A stretch of DNA of 14,904 nt from an uncultured Ruminococcus sp. (GTDB taxonomy: Bacteria; Bacillota; Clostridia; Oscillospirales; Acutalibacteraceae), in NCBI GenBank assembly GCA_902797065.1, contig CADBRK010000038.1, positions 1-14,904 on the forward strand. Direction: 5' to 3'. A program made the translations under genes and the position numbers. The notes under the pieces are model-generated. The model was not told the DNA's origin. It saw only the letters and a list, made by a program, of their open reading frames with translations, and ran no database searches. Shown here one piece after another: positions 7,389 through 13,769 of the stretch; position 1 is the stretch's first letter; the number at the start of each line of letters is the position of its first letter.

Positions 7389-7429
7389 AATGGCTTCTAT
7401 TATTCCAATACAGAATAATAGAAGCCATT
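7389..7429 (-). terminator. Strong hairpin, possible secondary terminator
   Basis: A perfect 17-bp stem with a 7-nt loop is followed on the minus strand by the T-rich run TTGTTTTGTT. It lies downstream of the better terminator at 7503-7535, so it may be a backup stop that insulates the giant-gene promoter. The long, mostly A+T stem is atypical, and another structural role cannot be excluded. Confidence 0.45.
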
Positions 7430-7502
7430 TCACAAAAGCTATATAATAGTATCATCATCGGGATGTAACGCTTTTTTATAAACAGTATCAATTTGTAACA
7501 AA

Positions 7503-7535
7503 AATACCACACTCGAAAGCAATCGGTGTGGTATT
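7503..7535 (-). terminator. Intrinsic terminator of the membrane-anchored protein gene
   Basis: On the minus strand a perfect 10-bp stem (AATACCACAC / GTGTGGTATT) with a 13-nt loop runs into TTTTTG. It begins 12 bp past the stop codon of the gene ending at 7548. Confidence 0.8.
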
Positions 7536-7547
7536 CAGATTAATATG

Positions 7548-8723
7548 TTACTCGATTTTCATAAGCTTGGTTCCGTTGATCGACAGATCGCCGTCATCAA
7601 AGCTGTAGCTGTATGAATACGTCTGCTCGGTATCGGCATAATACTTTGTAAGCAGCAAACCGTCATCAAAAACAGTATAAACATGATCTATCCTCAGACG
7701 TCCTTCGATCTCGATAATCATGTGTCCGTCATTAGTGAATGTATAGTACTGCTCAAATTCAGGGTCTTTCCACTTGCCTGTAAGTCTTTCGTCAAGCTTT
7801 TCGTCCTCGTAGCGTTTTAACGGATTCTGACCTTCGCCCTGTTCAAGGACAATATCGGAACTGCTGTCGGTACCGTGGATAGTAAGCTTTCTGCCTGTGA
7901 AGATATTGCCCGTTATATCGTATTTGTAACTTCCGTAAAGCAGCGGCATATACTGGTAGTATACGCTGGCGGAAAGAACGGTTCCATCTTCTGTCTGGTA
8001 TGTCGAATAGCCGCCTGTTACCGACATCGTTCCCAGTGTAACCGAGCAAGTACCGTCGTCGTCGAACTCGTAAACAACTCTCTGAGTAAAGTTTGTTACC
8101 TGTTCGATCGGGTCGTTTGATGCTACAGGATCGTCTAATGTTTCGGAATATTCGCCGTCATGTACATAATACCATTTTCCCGTAAGAGAATGATTGAAGA
8201 AAGCCTTCCATACAAATAAAACGGCAAGAGCAACAATCACAAGACACAAAGATATAGCCAATTGATTGTTCTTGACAATTTTTCTCTTTCTGGGCAGCAG
8301 CGGCTTTTCATTTTCTGTTACGCTGTCTGCCAACTCGGGTTCAGTGTCTTCGGCAGCTTCTTCGGCTTTCTCGACAGTCCCTGTCGTGTCGGGCGTGTCG
8401 GTTGTTTCGGTTATTTTGGTTTCGGATTGCTCGTTTTTTTGTTCGCTTTCGTTCTCCTTGGAGATATTCACGGGTTCCGAATCCTCGCCCGGTGTATCTG
8501 TACTTTCCTTGTCTGCATCGGGCAGATCATTCTCTGCGGGAACATCGGCTGCCTTTTCTTCGGACTCGGCTGCAGGTGCAGCTTCCTTATCAAGTAAAGA
8601 CTCCTCACCGTTTTCGGCAGCAGTATCTTCTTTCAGTGTTTCTTGTGTCTTGGCGGGTTCTTCCTTACGCACATTGTTTGCAGCGGAATTATTGTTGTTC
8701 TTTTTTGTTTTCTTCTTAGCCAA
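7548..8723 (-). CDS. Single-pass membrane protein with acidic cytoplasmic tail and DUF5640-like extracellular domain
   Basis: This is a 391-residue protein of unknown function. Residues 1-20 are Lys/Asn-rich. Residues 21-142 are low-complexity Glu/Asp/Ala/Thr, probably disordered. RKRK (145-148) is followed by one hydrophobic segment (about 154-174), so by the positive-inside rule the N-terminus is in the cytoplasm. Residues 178-391 would lie outside and contain two related stretches, LTGKWYYVHDGEYSE and LTGKWKDPEFEQYYTFTNDG, of the kind seen in DUF5640/lipocalin-like beta domains: a GKW opening strand, then F.DDG.. turns. Translation starts at TTG (8723-8721); AGGAGG at 8736-8731 is ideally spaced, and no ATG serves this frame nearby. 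It is monocistronic, with its own promoter and terminator. The topology is well supported; the domain name is a resemblance only. Confidence 0.85.
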   Translation of the reverse strand: MAKKKTKKNNNNSAANNVRKEEPAKTQETLKEDTAAENGEESLLDKEAAPAAESEEKAADVPAENDLPDADKESTDTPGEDSEPVNISKENESEQKNEQSETKITETTDTPDTTGTVEKAEEAAEDTEPELADSVTENEKPLLPRKRKIVKNNQLAISLCLVIVALAVLFVWKAFFNHSLTGKWYYVHDGEYSETLDDPVASNDPIEQVTNFTQRVVYEFDDDGTCSVTLGTMSVTGGYSTYQTEDGTVLSASVYYQYMPLLYGSYKYDITGNIFTGRKLTIHGTDSSSDIVLEQGEGQNPLKRYEDEKLDERLTGKWKDPEFEQYYTFTNDGHMIIEIEGRLRIDHVYTVFDDGLLLTKYYADTEQTYSYSYSFDDGDLSINGTKLMKIE

Positions 8724-8730
8724 AAAAATT

Positions 8731-8736
8731 CCTCCT
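8731..8736 (-). promoter_or_regulatory. Ribosome binding site deciding a TTG start
   Basis: AGGAGG on the minus strand, seven bases before TTG at 8723-8721, fixes the start of the membrane-anchored protein at a non-ATG codon. Confidence 0.85.
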
Positions 8737-8743
8737 CTGTCAA

Positions 8744-8772
8744 AGTATAATCATGTTTTTATTGTACATCAA
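8744..8772 (-). promoter_or_regulatory. Promoter of the membrane-anchored protein gene
   Basis: On the minus strand TTGATG (8772-8767), 17 bp and TATACT (8749-8744) would start transcription only a few bases before the ribosome binding site. An overlapping alternative, TTGTAT, 17 bp and TACAAT (8789-8761), would give a longer leader. Either or both may be used. Confidence 0.55.
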
Positions 8773-9007
8773 ATCATTTAAATATACAAGTAGAAAAATA
8801 AAAAAATTCTGCATTTTTATTTTAAAAACTTCATTAAATTGTTTTTTCTACATTTAAAACAAAATACGCTGTTAAAAACAGATATAATTATTTATAATTC
8901 CTAAATAACTAATTCGTATTAATCGAATTTGAAAAAAACATACTAATTTTACTTCTGTACCCGAATTATAAACGTGAATTCTTTATGAATTTTTTATTGC
9001 AAAAAGT

Positions 9008-9036
9008 TTGTAAAATAAGAAGATTTATGGTATAAT
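9008..9036 (+). promoter_or_regulatory. Promoter of the phosphoglucomutase operon
   Basis: TTGTAA, a 17-bp spacer and a perfect TATAAT (9031-9036) preceded by TG (extended -10) form a strong sigma-A promoter. The leader is about 75 nt and contains an extra, unused-looking GGAGG at 9058-9062. Confidence 0.75.
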
Positions 9037-9119
9037 ATCACGTAATAGCACAGTATCGGAGGATTATTGCTGTTATGCATTCCAAACGGTATTGACAATC
9101 TATTTGAGGAGATGTGTTT

Positions 9120-10853
9120 ATGGAAATCAAGGTCAAAGAGCTGTACGATGAGTGGCTTAATAACGCATCGGACGACAGCAGTCTTATTTCGGAACTTGAG
9201 AGCATTAAAAACGATGAGGACGGCATTTACGATCGTTTTTACAGATCACTTGAGTTCGGTACGGCAGGATTAAGAGGAATTCTCGGTGCAGGTACAAACA
9301 GAATGAACGTATATACTGTCAGAGTTGCAACTCAGGGTCTTGCAAACTACCTGACGAAAAAATACGAGTCTGCTTCTGTTTCTATTTCTTATGACTCGAG
9401 AATCAACTCGGATCTTTTTGCCGCAGAGGCTGCAAGAGTTCTTGCGGCAAACGGTATCAAGGTTTACCTTACTACCGAGCTTCAGCCGACGCCTGTTGTG
9501 TCTTATGCAGTTAGATACCACAAGAGTCAGGCAGGTATTATGGTAACAGCAAGTCATAATCCTTCCAAGTATAACGGATACAAGTGTTACGGTTCGGACG
9601 GCTGTCAGATGACAGACCACGACGCAACGGCTGTATATAACGAGATCATCAAGCTCGACTGTTTTAAGGACGTAAAGCTTTGTGATTTTGATAAAGCGCT
9701 TAACGAGGGCATGATCGAGTACATAAAAGAAGAATTCTACGAATCATATCTCGAAAAAGTTGAGGAGCAGATCGTCAACAAGGGTGTATGTGTTGACGCA
9801 GGTCTCAGAGTTGTATATACTCCGCTTAACGGCGCGGGCAATAAGCTTGTAAGAAAGATACTCGACAGAACAGGTGTTAAGGACGTTCATATTGTAAAAT
9901 CTCAGGAGATGCCCGACGGCAATTTCCCGACATGCCCCTACCCTAACCCGGAGATCAAAGAAGCTCTTGAAGAAGGACTCAAGCTCTGCCGTGAAGTAAA
10001 AGCCGATCTTTTGCTTGCAACCGATCCCGATTCCGACAGAGTAGGCATTGCTGTACCGGACGGCGACGACTACAGACTTATAACGGGTAACGAAACGGGC
10101 ATCATGCTTTCTAATTATATTCTCAGCAACCGTAAGGCACTCGGTACACTCCCGGAAAACCCGATTCTTGTAAAAACGGTAGTAACAAGTGTTCTTATGG
10201 AAAAAGTTGCCGCAGAGTATGGCTGCGAACTTAAAAATGTTCTTACAGGCTTCAAATACATAGGCGAGCAGATCCTGGAACTTGAGAAGAAACACGAAGA
10301 ATCACGCTATGTATTCGGCTTTGAAGAGAGTTACGGTTACCTCGCAGGCAGCTACGTAAGAGACAAAGACGCTGTTGTTGCATCTATGCTTATTGCCGAG
10401 ATGGCAGCATACTATAAGCGTCAGAACAAAACTCTTTCTCAGGTTATTGATGAGCTGTACGGCAAGTACGGTTTCTACAATAATGTTACACTCAGCTTTG
10501 AGTTTGACGGCGCATCGGGTATGGAGACCATGAAGAAAATCATGGATAACTTGAGAAACTGTACTGCTGCCGAAATGGCAGGGTTTGATATAGTTAAGCA
10601 TGCCGATTATCTCCTTTCATTTGAAAAGGATTATGTAAACGGAACTACGACAGAGATCAAGCTTCCCAAATCGAATGTACTCTCATTCTCTCTTAAAGGC
10701 GGCAACGCTATTATTGTAAGACCTTCGGGCACGGAGCCTAAGATCAAGATATACTTTACGGGTGTAGGAACAGATAAAGCCGACGCAGTTCGTGTAACAA
10801 ATAATCTTATTGATTATGTAAAGAACTCGGAACTGTTCTTCCCGAAAAACTGA
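9120..10853 (+). CDS. pgcA: Alpha-phosphoglucomutase / phosphohexomutase (PgcA type)
   Basis: This cytoplasmic enzyme interconverts glucose-1-phosphate and glucose-6-phosphate through a phosphoserine, linking glycolysis to glycogen and to nucleotide-sugar synthesis for cell-wall polymers. All landmarks of the alpha-D-phosphohexomutase family are present in its 577 residues: GTAGLRG (47-53), the active-site loop TASHNPSKYNGYK with catalytic Ser145, the Mg-binding DPDSDRVG (302-309), the sugar-specificity loop GFEESYGY (400-407) and the phosphate-binding RPSGTEPKIKIY (534-545). Length and motif spacing fit Bacillus PgcA. The ATG at 9120 was preferred over an in-frame GTG at 9114 because GAGGAG (9106-9111) is then eight bases away instead of two. 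A lipoprotein gene follows 13 bp after the stop and shares its transcript. Mannose-phosphate activity cannot be excluded. Confidence 0.96.
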   Translation: MEIKVKELYDEWLNNASDDSSLISELESIKNDEDGIYDRFYRSLEFGTAGLRGILGAGTNRMNVYTVRVATQGLANYLTKKYESASVSISYDSRINSDLFAAEAARVLAANGIKVYLTTELQPTPVVSYAVRYHKSQAGIMVTASHNPSKYNGYKCYGSDGCQMTDHDATAVYNEIIKLDCFKDVKLCDFDKALNEGMIEYIKEEFYESYLEKVEEQIVNKGVCVDAGLRVVYTPLNGAGNKLVRKILDRTGVKDVHIVKSQEMPDGNFPTCPYPNPEIKEALEEGLKLCREVKADLLLATDPDSDRVGIAVPDGDDYRLITGNETGIMLSNYILSNRKALGTLPENPILVKTVVTSVLMEKVAAEYGCELKNVLTGFKYIGEQILELEKKHEESRYVFGFEESYGYLAGSYVRDKDAVVASMLIAEMAAYYKRQNKTLSQVIDELYGKYGFYNNVTLSFEFDGASGMETMKKIMDNLRNCTAAEMAGFDIVKHADYLLSFEKDYVNGTTTEIKLPKSNVLSFSLKGGNAIIVRPSGTEPKIKIYFTGVGTDKADAVRVTNNLIDYVKNSELFFPKN

Positions 10854-10866
10854 TTCGGAGCGTACT

Positions 10867-11310
10867 ATGAAAAGAATAATCAGCGCAGTACTGCTTTCGG
10901 CGATGATCGTTTGCATTTCCGGCTGCAATACCGATAAAACATCTGCCCCATCGGTTGTATTATCCGAAGCGCCTGCTCCGGCATCCTCGCAGTCTGATAT
11001 TCCGATATTCACTCGTCCTGCAGAAACATTCGATTATGATAACGCAACATCGGATCAGGCTGCCGCAGATGTCAGGATTGACTATGACGAACAAGGCAGG
11101 ATCAAGGAATGTTTTTATACTACAGAAACCGGAATGGAATGCGACGCAATCTACACATACAATGATACATACGCTCATATCTTCACTTTCGGAGGAAGCA
11201 ACCTTGTAGACGATCTGATCATTCATTGTGAGTACAGCGAAGGTGCTGCCCCGATAGTTATAAAAGGATATTACTTTATCAACACTAAGTCAAACGAAAC
11301 AAAAGAATAA
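10867..11310 (+). CDS. Small lipoprotein of unknown function
   Basis: This is a 147-residue predicted lipoprotein. Its N-terminal MKR, hydrophobic core and lipobox ISGC put the lipidated Cys at position 20. A short Pro/Ser/Ala-rich linker follows (about 25-45), then a small domain of about 90 residues with a DYDEQGRIKECFY motif reminiscent of YD-type beta repeats, and a KGYYF strand near the end. The linker suggests the domain is held off the outer face of the membrane. The ATG lies 13 bp after the phosphoglucomutase stop with CGGAG upstream, and a strong terminator follows, so the two genes form one operon. No functional link to the mutase can be read from the sequence. The gene is well supported; its role is unknown. 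Confidence 0.85.
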   Translation: MKRIISAVLLSAMIVCISGCNTDKTSAPSVVLSEAPAPASSQSDIPIFTRPAETFDYDNATSDQAAADVRIDYDEQGRIKECFYTTETGMECDAIYTYNDTYAHIFTFGGSNLVDDLIIHCEYSEGAAPIVIKGYYFINTKSNETKE

Positions 11311-11316
11311 TCGTAT

Positions 11317-11355
11317 TAACAGCCGAACATCGAGTACATCTTTGTTCGGCTGTTA
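11317..11355 (+). terminator. Intrinsic terminator of the phosphoglucomutase operon
   Basis: A 13-bp perfect stem (TAACAGCCGAACA and its complement, 13-nt loop) is followed by the T-rich TTGTTATTATTTTTA, starting six bases after the lipoprotein stop. Confidence 0.9.
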
Positions 11356-11396
11356 TTGTTATTATTTTTATCATTATTCATAGAATTTTCACTATA

Positions 11397-11425
11397 TTAA
11401 CAAATAAATGTAGAGTTTATATTAT
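11397..11425 (+). promoter_or_regulatory. Probable promoter of the YitT-family gene
   Basis: TTAACA (11397-11402), 17 bp and TATTAT (11420-11425) fit a sigma-A promoter. A perfect TATAAT overlaps at 11423-11428 but would need a 20-bp spacer. The region is A+T-rich, so the exact boxes are uncertain. Confidence 0.5.
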
Positions 11426-11478
11426 AATGATATATTATATGATTATTGTTGATCTGTTATTCGGGGAGGCGGTTGTGC

Positions 11479-12477
11479 ATGGCAAAAAAGCAAAAAAACA
11501 GAAACACGAAAAGTGACGGTCTGGCAGCTAATGAAACAAAGTCTGTCCAAGAGCTGGTAATTCACGAGGAAGAAAAGATCAGAGAAAACGACACGGGAAC
11601 AAAAGCATTCCGAAAGGAATTATACACTTTCCCGATAATATTTGTCGGATGTATACTCTATTCGTTCGGAATGAACATATTTCTCAGACCGCTGCATCTG
11701 TATTCCGGAGGAATGATGGGTTATGCTCAGCTTATCCAGGAGCTGTTGTCACGAGGCGGCATCTCATTCAGCAGCTTTAACGTGTCCGGTATCATATACT
11801 ATCTTATGAATGTTCCTGCGATCATCATTGCCCTGAAAAAGATGAGACGGCGTTTTATTGTAAAAACTCTCTTTGCCGTGACTTCGATAACGGTACTTTT
11901 ATCTGTTATTCCGATACCTTCTGTGGCTGTTCTCGACGACAGAATTACAAACACAATAATCGCAGGATTGATCTGCGGTGCGGGTATCGGTCTGATCCTC
12001 TGGGGCGGTGCGTGTGACGGCGGAATGAATATTGTAGGTATGCTGTTAATTGCAAAAAAAGGCAAAGGCAGCGTCGGAAATATAGGGCTGTTTACAAATA
12101 TAGTATTGTATTCTATAATGCTGTTTCTCTTTGACCCTGCAACGGCGATTTATTCTTTGATTTATTCGGTATTCAATTCGATCGCTGTCGACAGGATACA
12201 TACTCAGAATATCGCAAGCCAGGTGCTTGTTTTCAGCAAGCTGAAAGATGCAAAGAAGATGCAGGTAGACGTTATGGGCAAGCTTAACAGAGGAATGACA
12301 GAGATCTCTGCAAGCGGTTTATTTACCGGTGAAAACGTAAGAATATTCATTATTTTTGTCAGCAAATTCGAGGTCAATAAATTAAAAAGAATTATTAAAT
12401 CATATGATGAGGATTCGTTCATCGTTGAAATACCGGTTACGAGGATAGACGGAAACTTTATCAAAAAGATCGCCTGA
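11479..12477 (+). CDS. YitT family membrane protein (DUF161 plus C-terminal DUF2179)
   Basis: This is an integral membrane protein of 332 residues of the YitT family, whose function is not established. A charged cytoplasmic N-terminus of about 48 residues precedes about five or six hydrophobic segments (about 50-66, 73-90, 103-119, 128-146, 158-176, 203-218). The family's Gly-rich segment appears as LWGGACDGGMNIVG (174-187), where relatives usually have a GGTD-type sequence. The C-terminal soluble domain (about 248-320) has the DUF2179 pattern: RGMTEISASGLFTGE, then a FIIFVSKFEVNKLKRIIK helix and DEDSFIVEI. GGGGAGG nine bases upstream supports ATG 11479 over in-frame codons further upstream. 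It looks monocistronic: a terminator stands before it and a separate promoter stands before the next gene. The family call is secure; the substrate is unknown. Confidence 0.9.
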   Translation: MAKKQKNRNTKSDGLAANETKSVQELVIHEEEKIRENDTGTKAFRKELYTFPIIFVGCILYSFGMNIFLRPLHLYSGGMMGYAQLIQELLSRGGISFSSFNVSGIIYYLMNVPAIIIALKKMRRRFIVKTLFAVTSITVLLSVIPIPSVAVLDDRITNTIIAGLICGAGIGLILWGGACDGGMNIVGMLLIAKKGKGSVGNIGLFTNIVLYSIMLFLFDPATAIYSLIYSVFNSIAVDRIHTQNIASQVLVFSKLKDAKKMQVDVMGKLNRGMTEISASGLFTGENVRIFIIFVSKFEVNKLKRIIKSYDEDSFIVEIPVTRIDGNFIKKIA

Positions 12478-12560
12478 AATATAAGAATTTGTGCCCGAAA
12501 TACAGAGATAATATATGTTTTTCCCTTTATGAATTAATCGTAAAAAAGTCTCAAATCATA

Positions 12561-12590
12561 TTGACATTTTGAACCGGGCTATAATATAAT
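12561..12590 (+). promoter_or_regulatory. Strong sigma-A promoter of the mreB-like gene
   Basis: A perfect TTGACA (12561-12566) is followed after 18 bp by a perfect TATAAT (12585-12590). A second TATAAT at 12580-12585 shares one base with it but sits only 13 bp from the -35. The leader is about 30 nt. Confidence 0.8.
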
Positions 12591-12610
12591 TTATATGATA
12601 TGCTTTGAAT

Positions 12611-12615
12611 AGGAG
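12611..12615 (+). promoter_or_regulatory. Ribosome binding site deciding a TTG start
   Basis: AGGAG ends ten bases before TTG at 12626. The intervening ATG at 12616 is in another frame and would not produce the MreB-like protein. Confidence 0.6.
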
Positions 12616-12625
12616 ATGCTGAATT

Positions 12626-13648
12626 TTGGGTGTAGATATTGCGATAGATCTTGGTACTTCAAACACAAGAATATATGTTGCAGACAAAGGAAAGTTTCTG
12701 GACGAACCTTCTGTTGTTACAATAAATTTAGATAACGATAATATTGTTGCCGTAGGCAGCGACGCATATAAAATGATAGGTCGTACTTCTCAGAGGTTAA
12801 GCGCCATTGAACCTATCGTGGGCGGAGTAATATCTGATTTCTTTCTGGTTGAGAACATGATAAAGATCCAGCTCGGGAAGGCGAATATCAGCCGGATAGT
12901 AAAGCCGAGAGTCGTTGCATGTATCCCCGGCGATATTACGGACGTCGAGAAACGCGCTGTTGTAAACTCAATCCTTTCGATAGGAGTCAGGAACGTAAGC
13001 CTGATAGAAGCCTCAAAAGCAGCGGCTATCGGTGCGGGGCTGGATATAAGAAGTCCTCACGGCAGAATGATAATCGACATCGGCGGCGGCACAACGGATA
13101 TGGCTGTTATTTCACTCGGTGATATTTCCGCGTCAAGATCAATGAAGCTTGCAGGCAACAACTTTGACGATGAGATAATAAAATACATCAGGCGTACATA
13201 TAATCTCGTGATCGGTAAGGTTACTGCCGAAAAGACTAAATTCGAGATCGGCACAGTTGTCAAGCCGAAAGTCAATAAGAAGATCGTGGTAAAAGGCAGG
13301 AACACCGTTACCGGACTTCCGCAGGCGATAGAATTGTCAAGTGGCGAGCTTGCCGAACCGCTCAGCGAAATAGCCATAGCTATAGCGCAGCAGGCTCAGG
13401 ATCTCCTCGAAGAAACTCCCCCGGAGCTTGTCGGGGATATATACAAAGACGGAATCGTTCTGACAGGCGGCGGATGCCGTATCAACGGGCTTGATCAGAT
13501 TATCAGGGACTACGTAAAGTTAGACGTACACATCGCCGATAATCCCTCGGATTGTGTTATAAACGGCTGCGGATATGCACTGAGGTATATCGGACAGGCG
13601 GAAATAGACGAGAACGGCGCAGTAAATCCGTTAAGTGAACCCTATTAA
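12626..13648 (+). CDS. mreB: MreB/Mbl-type actin-like protein, divergent orphan copy
   Basis: This is a bacterial actin homologue (340 aa), expected to polymerise with ATP under the membrane and guide wall synthesis. The actin-fold nucleotide motifs are present: DLGTSNTRIYV (8-18, phosphate-1), DIGGGTTDMAVISLG (151-165, phosphate-2) and LTGGGCRINGLD (279-290, adenosine). Length matches MreB/Mbl (about 330-345). MreB-specific stretches such as TDVEKRAV (105-112) and FDDEIIKYIRRTYNLVIG (180-197) are clear. It departs from the usual IEEPMAAAIGAGL (here IEASKAAAIGAGL, 127-139) and from the usual AExIKxxIGSA (here AEKTKFEIGTV). The start is TTG. No mreC or mreD follows; a terminator comes at once, so this is a stand-alone paralogue and the main shape operon is probably elsewhere. 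The family is certain; its specific role is not. Confidence 0.92.
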   Translation: MGVDIAIDLGTSNTRIYVADKGKFLDEPSVVTINLDNDNIVAVGSDAYKMIGRTSQRLSAIEPIVGGVISDFFLVENMIKIQLGKANISRIVKPRVVACIPGDITDVEKRAVVNSILSIGVRNVSLIEASKAAAIGAGLDIRSPHGRMIIDIGGGTTDMAVISLGDISASRSMKLAGNNFDDEIIKYIRRTYNLVIGKVTAEKTKFEIGTVVKPKVNKKIVVKGRNTVTGLPQAIELSSGELAEPLSEIAIAIAQQAQDLLEETPPELVGDIYKDGIVLTGGGCRINGLDQIIRDYVKLDVHIADNPSDCVINGCGYALRYIGQAEIDENGAVNPLSEPY

Positions 13649-13665
13649 TTGATAACGCATTATTT

Positions 13666-13705
13666 CCCTTTAGTATATCGGAAACGAGAACTAAAGGGCT
13701 TTTTC
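13666..13705 (+). terminator. Intrinsic terminator of the mreB-like gene
   Basis: A 9-bp stem CCCTTTAGT / ACTAAAGGG (13666-13674 with 13690-13698) is followed by CTTTTTC, 17 bp after the stop codon. Confidence 0.85.
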
Positions 13706-13708
13706 ATT

Positions 13709-13746
13709 AAAAAAACGGTCGGGATCATTTCATTCCCGGCCGTTTT
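13709..13746 (-). terminator. Intrinsic terminator of the Clp ATPase gene
   Basis: On the minus strand AAAACGGCCGGGA pairs with TCCCGACCGTTTT (13746-13712, one internal mismatch, 9-nt loop) and runs into a T-tract. It lies 23 bp after the Clp stop. Together with the terminator at 13666-13705 it separates two convergent genes. Confidence 0.8.
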
Positions 13747-13769
13747 GCTGTTGTACTGTTTTAAAAGTT

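Larger units (their letters stand above)
7213..7547. other. Intergenic region holding a promoter, a long palindrome and two hairpins
   Basis: No protein gene is seen in this 335-bp gap. From low to high coordinate it holds the leader and promoter of the giant secreted protein (to 7311), a 13+13-bp palindrome (7342-7370), a 17-bp-stem hairpin (7389-7429), about 70 bp of A+T-rich sequence with nothing recognisable, and the terminator of the upstream membrane-protein gene (7503-7535). Confidence 0.7.
8724..9119. other. A+T-rich divergent promoter region
   Basis: This 396-bp gap separates the leftward membrane-protein gene from the rightward phosphoglucomutase gene. It holds one or two leftward promoters (8744-8772 and possibly 8761-8789), the rightward promoter (9008-9036) and a small inverted repeat (AATTCG at 8911-8916, CGAATT at 8924-8929). 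Otherwise it is very A+T-rich with no supported gene. Confidence 0.7.

Noticed and set aside
8262..8781. Three long plus-strand frames opposite the acidic tail of the membrane protein
   Set aside because: They are Ser/Phe-rich mirror images of Glu/Asp/Lys codons on the minus strand, with no start signals.
9744..10295. 183-codon minus-strand frame inside phosphoglucomutase
   Set aside because: It overlaps the catalytic core of a gene with all family motifs; no motif or start signal of its own.
12580..12585. First TATAAT as the -10 box of the mreB-like gene
   Set aside because: It lies only 13 bp from TTGACA; the overlapping TATAAT at 12585 gives an acceptable 18-bp spacer.
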